Part shown: piece after piece, positions 5,970-9,656 of the stretch
How positions within the stretch are numbered: the first letter of the stretch is position 1
How the letters are laid out: each line of letters opens with the position of its first letter
Assembly (NCBI GenBank): GCA_019661855.1
Contig: JAIFWM010000024.1
Location: 1 to 9,656, forward strand
DNA: 9,656 bases
Direction: 5' to 3'
Source: Candidatus Parcubacteria bacterium
Lineage (GTDB): Bacteria; Patescibacteriota; Minisyncoccia; Phycocordibacterales; SBAW01
Notes under the pieces: model-generated
Told to the model about the DNA's origin: nothing
Databases searched by the model: none
The model's input: only the letters and a program-made list of their open reading frames with translations
Position numbers and translations under genes: made by a program

Positions 5970-6554
5970 CTATTTTAAGCCAATATTAAGGCGGTCAAAC
6001 GCTATCTTGTGTGGATAGTCGAGCACATCACGCACCAACTTGTCGCTCATGTTGAGACGGTACATAAAATTGTCGGTTGAAAGTAGCGCGTAGCGCAACT
6101 CTTTACCAAGCTCAGACTCAAGTTTTTTAACCACAGCGCGCAGCTTACTTTCTTTAATACGATCCCCCACTATCATGAGGTCGAGTGTCCCATCCCATTC
6201 ATTTACAAACATGCCCGACAGCACGAGGAGCTTGATACTTCCTGCTTTGCGCAGACGTTCATAGATATCTTCCTCACGTGCAGGAGTATTGAGCAGTAAC
6301 GCCTGCAGTGCAGCTAAGTAGCGAAAGTTTGAGTTAAGCCCAAAACGCGCACCACTCCTTTTGCGAGTTGAAGCACGGCGCACGAGCTTAACACTATTAA
6401 AAAGATTTATCTCTTTGCGCACCGTACGCTCTGTGGCACGAGCACGTGCGGCAGCGTCGGGAACGGTATAAAAAACTTTTGGATTAAAAAGAAAGAGTCT
6501 CAGGAGTTTTACCCGGGCCGAGCTTCCTAACAGTTTTTCCAGCGGGTCTGCCAT
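5970..6554 (-). CDS. Winged-helix protein with degenerate nucleotidyltransferase-like domain
   Basis: Probably a DNA-binding regulator in the cytoplasm (194 aa). Residues about 8-75 form a winged helix: LGSSARVKLLRLFLFNP, then a recognition region RATERTVRKEINLF and a basic wing RRASTRKRSGARFGL. Residues about 105-194 resemble a minimal nucleotidyltransferase (MNT) fold, SGMFVNEWDGTLDLMIVGD (113-131) standing where active enzymes have GS...DxD. Here the first Asp of the DxD is Thr123 and the Ser is Met115, so catalysis is unlikely and the domain may bind a ligand or partner. I recall this architecture from many CPR genomes. I chose ATG 6554 over TTG 6572 because family members begin close to the LLGSSARVKLL segment. 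No Shine-Dalgarno sequence is present, and the promoter at 6576-6603 leaves a leader of only about 15 nt. Confidence 0.8.
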   Translation of the reverse strand: MADPLEKLLGSSARVKLLRLFLFNPKVFYTVPDAAARARATERTVRKEINLFNSVKLVRRASTRKRSGARFGLNSNFRYLAALQALLLNTPAREEDIYERLRKAGSIKLLVLSGMFVNEWDGTLDLMIVGDRIKESKLRAVVKKLESELGKELRYALLSTDNFMYRLNMSDKLVRDVLDYPHKIAFDRLNIGLK

Positions 6555-6575
6555 ACAGATTAGCGGTACCAAAGT

Positions 6576-6603
6576 ATTCTACTTGAGCCTGGCAATTGTG
6601 CAA
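6576..6603 (-). promoter_or_regulatory. Candidate promoter of the winged-helix gene
   Basis: Minus strand: TTGCAC (6603-6598), a 16-bp spacer, and TAGAAT (6581-6576). It lies directly after the terminator at 6621-6638 and about 20 bp before ATG 6554, giving a very short leader. Confidence 0.4.
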
Positions 6604-6616
6604 AAGTGCATAAATG

Positions 6617-6638
6617 AAAACCCTGCAAAAATGCAGGG
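6617..6638 (-). terminator. Intrinsic terminator upstream of the winged-helix gene
   Basis: A perfect 7-bp stem (CCCTGCA / TGCAGGG, 4-nt loop) is followed on the minus strand by TTTTCATTT. No protein gene ends just before it; rplL already has its own terminator at 6877-6901. It therefore points to a separate non-coding transcript from 6640-6876. Confidence 0.75.
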
Positions 6639-6639
6639 C

Positions 6640-6870
6640 GAGAGGAGAAGAACAGGGAAAGAGAGGGAGGGGAAGGAAGAGATGGGAAAGAAGTTTGAAG
6701 GTACTAGGGAATGAAGAGTGGGTTTGAGGGGGGGGTGATGAGCAATGTGTTGAAAACAGAGGCTCAAAGGTTGTTTGTACGTAACGACCTTTTGCGTTAT
6801 GGGGTTACCCATCAGGCCTCCACTGTCATTCCTTCCGTTTTTTATTACTTCCCTGCTTTGCAAAAAGTTT
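6640..6870 (-). ncRNA. Candidate structured RNA of unknown class
   Basis: This gene-free stretch lies between two terminators. On the minus strand its first part (about 6830-6740) folds compactly. ACAG and AGGC pair with GCCT and CTGT across a 3-nt bulge, enclosing an ATGGG/CCCAT hairpin (loop TAAC) and a 10-bp hairpin AAAGGTCGTT / AACAACCTTT. About 100 nt of almost pure pyrimidine follow (6735-6640), including eight C in a row, and then the terminator at 6617-6638. I tested it by eye against RNase P, tmRNA, SRP and 6S RNA signatures without a match. No convincing promoter was found. It could be a small RNA or the decayed remains of a gene. Confidence 0.4.
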
Positions 6871-6876
6871 CAAACA

Positions 6877-6901
6877 CAAAACCCGCCAAAGGCGGGTTTT
6901 G
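6877..6901 (-). terminator. Terminator of the rplJ-rplL operon
   Basis: An 11-bp perfect stem (CAAAACCCGCC / GGCGGGTTTTG, 3-nt loop) is T-rich on both exits, so it could work in both directions. It begins 36 bp after the rplL stop codon. Confidence 0.9.
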
Positions 6902-6936
6902 TTGGGATCCTTCCTGTGTCAGGATTTCGCTAAAGG

Positions 6937-7296
6937 TTACTTTAGCTCAACCTTGCCGCCTGCTGCTTCGACAGCAGCTTTCAACTTGTCTGCGTCCTCC
7001 TTCTTCATTCCCTCTTTGAGGAGTGCTGGAGCTGCATCTACCAAGTCTTTAGCCTCTTTGAGACCAAGACCGAGCGCGTCTTTAACTGCTTTGATAACCT
7101 GCACCTTTTGAGCACCTGCGTCTGCAAGGTGAACGTTAAACGCTGACTTTTCCTCTGCTGGACCAGCTGCTGCGGGGCCTGCTACTGCAACGGCTGCTGC
7201 TGAAACACCCCACTTCTCCTCAATTGCTTTGACAAGAGTGTTGAGCTCAAGTACAGACATCTTTTCAACTGCTTCGATGATTTGTTCCTGTGTCAT
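6937..7296 (-). CDS. rplL: Ribosomal protein bL12 (L7/L12)
   Basis: The stalk protein of the large subunit, which recruits and activates translation GTPases; dimers bind the C-terminal helix of L10. At 119 aa it has the normal length. The N-terminal dimerisation helices are at 1-33 (TQEQIIEAVEKMSVLELNTLVKAIEEKWGV), and an Ala/Gly/Pro hinge at about 34-48. The C-terminal factor-binding domain starts near 50 with EEKSAFNVHL, then KVQVIKAVKDALGLGLKEAKDLVDAAP and a closing GGKVELK. It starts 11 nt after the rplJ stop, the classical gene order, and has no clear Shine-Dalgarno sequence (the upstream run is AATTAAGTATTAAAAAT). Translation may depend on coupling with rplJ. Confidence 0.98.
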   Translation of the reverse strand: MTQEQIIEAVEKMSVLELNTLVKAIEEKWGVSAAAVAVAGPAAAGPAEEKSAFNVHLADAGAQKVQVIKAVKDALGLGLKEAKDLVDAAPALLKEGMKKEDADKLKAAVEAAGGKVELK

Positions 7297-7307
7297 ATTT
7301 TTAATAC

Positions 7308-7796
7308 TTAATTTTTAGTTTCTGCTACTTTACTCAACACCACCGCAAAACGCTGGCGTGGTGAGTTAATGACCTGGGCGAACATTGCACGCAAAGTCTC
7401 CATGCCAGGGATCGCTGCGATAGAAATGATCTCTTCTTTGGAAACAAACTTTCCGCCAAAGACACCGCCTACGAACGCGAGTTGGTCTGGAAACTTTTTA
7501 ACGAACGTCGAGAGCTCACGAGCTGGAGCAAGTTCGTCCTCGCCATAGGCGATAGCGACCTCACCCTGAAGCTCCGGCACTTGCCCTTCGTAGCCAGCGC
7601 GTCCGAGCGCTAGGCGAAGTAGGGTTTTCTTAGCAACCGTGTAACCCACATCCTGTGCACGCAACGCGCGACGAAGTGCGGTTTGGTCACCAACGGGAAG
7701 ACCTTTAAAGCTGGCGAAGACAATAGTCTTTGCCTTCTTTGCAATGTCTTCGACCTTTGCAATAATCTCCTCTTTTTTCTGTTTTGTAATTGCCAT
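7308..7796 (-). CDS. rplJ: Ribosomal protein uL10
   Basis: L10 forms the base of the ribosomal stalk, binding 23S helices H42-H44 and carrying L12 dimers on its C-terminal helix. At 162 aa the length is normal. Recognisable blocks are the N-terminal KKEEIIAKVEDIAKKAKTIV, the RNA-binding core FASFKGLPVGDQTALRRALR and GYTVAKKTLLRLAL, and the C-terminal helix INSPRQRFAVVLSKVAE. The ATG at 7796 lacks a Shine-Dalgarno sequence. The 124 nt upstream form an L10 leader, so expression is probably controlled by the L10-L12 complex binding its own mRNA. It is transcribed together with rplL. Confidence 0.98.
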   Translation of the reverse strand: MAITKQKKEEIIAKVEDIAKKAKTIVFASFKGLPVGDQTALRRALRAQDVGYTVAKKTLLRLALGRAGYEGQVPELQGEVAIAYGEDELAPARELSTFVKKFPDQLAFVGGVFGGKFVSKEEIISIAAIPGMETLRAMFAQVINSPRQRFAVVLSKVAETKN

Positions 7797-7920
7797 AGAT
7801 TTAGGTACAAAAATACCCTTCTTAAATAAGGGCTTTGAGTTCGACCTCTCGGCAGGAGTTCTTGTGTATTAACCCCTTCGGCTAAACGCCTCAGGATTCC
7901 TGCTGTCATCGCGGCCCTTG
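7797..7920 (-). promoter_or_regulatory. Ribosomal protein L10 leader (autoregulatory mRNA element)
   Basis: The minus strand carries the hallmark of the bacterial L10 leader: GACAGCAGGA (7907-7898) opposite CTCCTGCCGAGAGG (7858-7845). GCAGGA pairs with TCCTGC, and the unpaired purines form the kink-like site bound by L10(L12). Internal bases 7886-7876 can form a small GGC/GCC hairpin. Downstream, CCCTT/AAGGG (7832-7816) followed by TATTTTTGT looks like a weak attenuator directly before rplJ, as in Firmicutes. Confidence 0.8.
7813..7832 (-). terminator. Possible attenuator in the L10 leader
   Basis: A 5-bp stem (AAGGG at 7828-7832, CCCTT at 7816-7820, 7-nt loop) is followed on the minus strand by TATTTTTG, 17-20 nt before the rplJ start codon. 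The stem is short, so termination would be partial. Confidence 0.4.
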
Positions 7921-7926
7921 CCGGAC

Positions 7927-7955
7927 AATATACTACTGCTGGTACATCTTGTCTA
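7927..7955 (-). promoter_or_regulatory. Promoter of rplJ-rplL
   Basis: Minus strand: TAGACA (7955-7950), a 17-bp spacer, and TATATT (7932-7927), a close sigma-70 match. The -35 lies inside the last codons of the serine hydrolase gene and the -10 begins directly after its stop. The predicted start near 7920 matches the beginning of the L10 leader. Confidence 0.65.
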
Positions 7956-8934
7956 CCTTATCCCAGATGATACGTGAAATATCACTAATGATCTTGGTCT
8001 GAATATCATAGTCATACCCTTCGGTCATGACACAAATAAAGTATGGGTGTTCTGGGTAATACACTATTCCACAGTCATGCAGCTCTTTAAATTCCGACGG
8101 GGGAAGATTCCGCTCACCAAACTTATGCGAAACTACCGTACCCTCAGGCACACCAGCCACCAATCCATCGTCAAAGTCAGTTTGACTTAGTAGGGTGAGC
8201 ACTTTTTCCGAATCTTCACGCGAAAGATAGGTTGCATTATAGAGCGCACGATAGAGATGCGAATATTCGCGAGCGGTGTAAATATCTTCATCACCCACGG
8301 TCCCAAGCGGTAGTTCTAAGTCTTTAAAAGTCTTCTCTATCGCATCGTCACCCACAATTTTTTGCAGAGCCCGGTTAGCTACATTGTCTGATTGCTCAAT
8401 TAGATGCTCTATTAATGTGTTGACGCTGTATTCGTATCCAATTTTAATAGGGTTTTTTGGGGGATGAAAGTCTTGGGTAATAGCGTCAGGTTTCCCTTGA
8501 ATAAGCACTGTTTTTGAAAGAAGCGTCGGTTCGGTTTGTGTTACTCGCAAAACGGTAATAAGCGTTGCCACTTTAAGCATACTTGCTGCAGAGAACGTGA
8601 CATCAGTATTTACACCTACCCACTGACTAGTATTAAGATCGCGATAGTATATTGAAATTTGATTTACTTTTTTATCTGCTTCAACTTTGTTCGCATAGTT
8701 AACAAACGCAGACTTTATCGACTGCAGCTGCGGTGACTCACTTTCAGGAATTTTTATGAACAAGAGCGGATTAATAAACTTATATTCATTTGAAACTTCA
8801 TGTACCGGCTCAATAGTTACCTCGTGCTTATTTTCATTGAGTAACCACCCTGCACCAACACCCAAAACAACCAGTATCACTACAAAGCCCACCTTGGCCC
8901 AGGTCGCACTATAGAGTTTTCGGAACGTATTCAC
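7933..8934 (-). CDS. Membrane-anchored serine hydrolase, class A beta-lactamase fold
   Basis: A 333-aa protein with an N-terminal signal anchor (about 14-32, KVGFVVILVVLGVGAGWLL), then a linker and an extracytoplasmic catalytic domain from about 70. The penicillin-interacting motifs are present: SxxK as Ser118-Met-Leu-Lys121, SDN at 182-184, and a KTG-like box as Lys271-Phe-Gly273 after SH. I see no Glu of the class A omega loop (ELN), so true beta-lactamase activity is doubtful. A D,D-peptidase, an esterase or another role on peptidoglycan fits better. The start is GTG 8934; GAAGG lies only about one base away. The promoter at 8941-8969 places the transcript start at about the GTG, suggesting a leaderless message. 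It follows the 44-aa membrane peptide by 9 nt. Confidence 0.88.
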   Translation of the reverse strand: MNTFRKLYSATWAKVGFVVILVVLGVGAGWLLNENKHEVTIEPVHEVSNEYKFINPLLFIKIPESESPQLQSIKSAFVNYANKVEADKKVNQISIYYRDLNTSQWVGVNTDVTFSAASMLKVATLITVLRVTQTEPTLLSKTVLIQGKPDAITQDFHPPKNPIKIGYEYSVNTLIEHLIEQSDNVANRALQKIVGDDAIEKTFKDLELPLGTVGDEDIYTAREYSHLYRALYNATYLSREDSEKVLTLLSQTDFDDGLVAGVPEGTVVSHKFGERNLPPSEFKELHDCGIVYYPEHPYFICVMTEGYDYDIQTKIISDISRIIWDKVDKMYQQ

Positions 8935-8940
8935 CCTTCA

Positions 8941-8969
8941 GTTTTAGTGGGGGGAAGCGGTATTGTCAA
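8941..8969 (-). promoter_or_regulatory. Candidate promoter of the serine hydrolase gene
   Basis: Minus strand: a perfect TTGACA (8969-8964), a 17-bp spacer, and TAAAAC (8946-8941). It lies inside the end of the 44-aa gene. Transcription would begin at about 8934, on the GTG itself. Confidence 0.45.
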
Positions 8970-9078
8970 CGTTTGAGTTTATTTTTGAGGTCACCATCAT
9001 CACCCCAAAAGCAAGGCTAATGATAATTACAAAGCCAAAGAAGAAGCGGAAAAAAGTCTTGGTAAAAAAGCGATCCAT
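8944..9078 (-). CDS. Small membrane protein (44 aa)
   Basis: ATG 9078 to TAA 8944. The N-terminus is basic and phenylalanine-rich (MDRFFTKTFFRFFF), followed by a hydrophobic helix at about 12-30 (FFFGFVIIISLAFGVMMVT) and a polar tail (SKINSNVDNTASPH) likely outside the cell. This is the shape of a signal anchor without a following domain. There is no clear Shine-Dalgarno sequence, so the call rests on composition, the fit between the terminator at 9094 and the hydrolase start, and the 9-nt spacing to the hydrolase. It could act as a membrane partner of that hydrolase or be an uncharacterised peptide. The TATACT at 9091-9086 is a possible -10 that would again give a very short leader. Confidence 0.55.
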   Translation of the reverse strand: MDRFFTKTFFRFFFGFVIIISLAFGVMMVTSKINSNVDNTASPH

Positions 9079-9093
9079 AAGGTCAAGTATAAC

Positions 9094-9123
9094 GTAAAAG
9101 CCCCGGTTTCCCGGGGCTTTTAC
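9094..9123 (-). terminator. Terminator of the peptidoglycan-binding protein gene
   Basis: A 13-bp perfect stem (GTAAAAGCCCCGG / CCGGGGCTTTTAC, 4-nt loop) begins directly at the stop codon of the gene. The T run forms part of the 3' arm. It is symmetrical enough to act in both directions. Confidence 0.85.
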
Positions 9124-9656
9124 CTACTGCTCGACGGCTATAGCTGCTTTAGTTTTGGGTCCTAAGTAACCTGCTGCGGGACTAATACCTTTTGACATCT
9201 GGTATTTGACGAGCGCTGCACGTGTGAGAGCACCGAAGGTCATTGTCTCATTTCCTTTAGATCCTGGCCCTGAAGTCGTAATCATAAATCCATGGGTGTT
9301 AAGGAATTGTTGCAACGCCTTTACATCGACTCCACTTGCTCCTGTTTTTAGATCACGAGTAAATGCTGGTTTAGCGTTTGGTGACGCTTGTACGGTGTTA
9401 CCTGCTGGGGTAGTAAACGCTGCTATATTAGCACGAGGGACACTGCTATGACCTCCACCACCACTCGAACTCCCGCGCGTAATAGTATAACCAAGCGACG
9501 CAACCGCAGAGTGGTTACCCGCAGTGTCGCAACCAATAGCTTTAATTGTTTGAGTACTGATTAGGCTAATGGTACCACCATAAAGAGTCCCTGAAGAACA
9601 ACTTGGATCAGCTGGAGCATCACCCGCGTTGTAATAAATAGAATTTGATCCACTTG
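9124..9656 (-). CDS. Surface protein with chitobiase-like and peptidoglycan-binding domains (C-terminal part)
   Basis: The frame is open from the right edge to TAG at 9124; the N-terminus lies outside the window (176 residues visible). The first about 55 residues (IYYNAGDAPADPSCSSGTLY...ISTQTIKAIGCDTAGNHSAVAS) match the chitobiase/beta-hexosaminidase C-terminal repeat, an Ig-like module of secreted proteins. A Ser/Gly linker (SSSGGGGHSS) and a low-complexity Ala/Pro/Thr stretch follow. The end is a PG_binding_1 domain: LKTGASGVDVKALQQFLNTHGF, then TFGALTRAALVKYQMSKGISPAAGYLGPKTKAAI. This C-terminus is very typical of Parcubacteria surface proteins and should tether the protein to the cell wall. 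The TTG at 9315 lies inside the domain and is not a start. Confidence 0.9.
   Translation of the reverse strand, partial: SGSNSIYYNAGDAPADPSCSSGTLYGGTISLISTQTIKAIGCDTAGNHSAVASLGYTITRGSSSGGGGHSSVPRANIAAFTTPAGNTVQASPNAKPAFTRDLKTGASGVDVKALQQFLNTHGFMITTSGPGSKGNETMTFGALTRAALVKYQMSKGISPAAGYLGPKTKAAIAVEQ

Noticed and set aside
6760..6860. SRP RNA or hammerhead ribozyme (CGGAAGGAA and CTGATGG seen)
   Set aside because: The matches are short and out of context: the SRP GGUCC partner strand and the hammerhead GAAA core with flanking stems are missing.
6579..6863. 94-codon minus-strand ORF starting with TTG
   Set aside because: It has no ribosome binding site, its composition mirrors the pyrimidine tract (Ser/Pro/Phe/Leu runs), and it runs through a terminator hairpin and the promoter of the next gene.

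Overview
The window looks like a chromosomal segment of a Candidate Phyla Radiation (Patescibacteria) bacterium, most like the Parcubacteria branch. The evidence is a 23S rRNA gene carrying a self-splicing intron and apparently not linked to 16S, several very small membrane proteins, a winged-helix/nucleotidyltransferase-like protein of a type I know from these genomes, and a surface protein ending in a peptidoglycan-binding domain with the wording typical of that group. No database search was possible, so the lineage is an inference.

Layout. Positions 1 to about 3605 hold a 23S rRNA gene on the minus strand. It is interrupted at 295-927 by a 633-nt group I intron at the site equivalent to E. 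coli U2593 (L2593), inside peptidyl-transferase helix H93. All paired elements P1-P10 can be traced by eye. The loop of P6 carries an 81-codon ORF with a good ribosome binding site and no recognisable homing-endonuclease motif. Positions 3606-3900 form the rRNA leader: a near-consensus promoter, an intrinsic terminator-like hairpin with a possible antiterminator, a boxA-like motif and an 11-bp tandem repeat. A divergent pair follows: a 49-codon membrane peptide on minus (3992-4141), and on plus an unrecognised 137-aa protein (4261-4674) with a 44-aa membrane peptide (4687-4821). Strong terminators face each other at 4844-4906.

From 4936 to the right edge every gene is on the minus strand. In order of coordinate they are a 39-aa membrane peptide, a five-helix MscS-like membrane protein, a winged-helix protein with a degenerate nucleotidyltransferase domain, a gene-free stretch with a candidate structured RNA (about 6640-6870), rplL, rplJ with an L10 autoregulatory leader, a membrane-anchored class A beta-lactamase-fold serine hydrolase, a 44-aa membrane peptide, and the C-terminal part of a surface protein with chitobiase-like and peptidoglycan-binding domains.

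How they work together. rRNA and the L10/L12 stalk genes are translation functions; the rplJL unit has its own promoter inside the end of the hydrolase gene. The hydrolase, its 44-aa neighbour and the peptidoglycan-binding protein are envelope functions. The MscS-like protein is probably an osmotic-stress channel and may share a transcript with the regulator upstream of it. The most unusual element is the L2593 intron: besides its non-canonical ORF, its 5' end carries a 10-nt perfect complement of the 5' exon that would compete with splice-site pairing.
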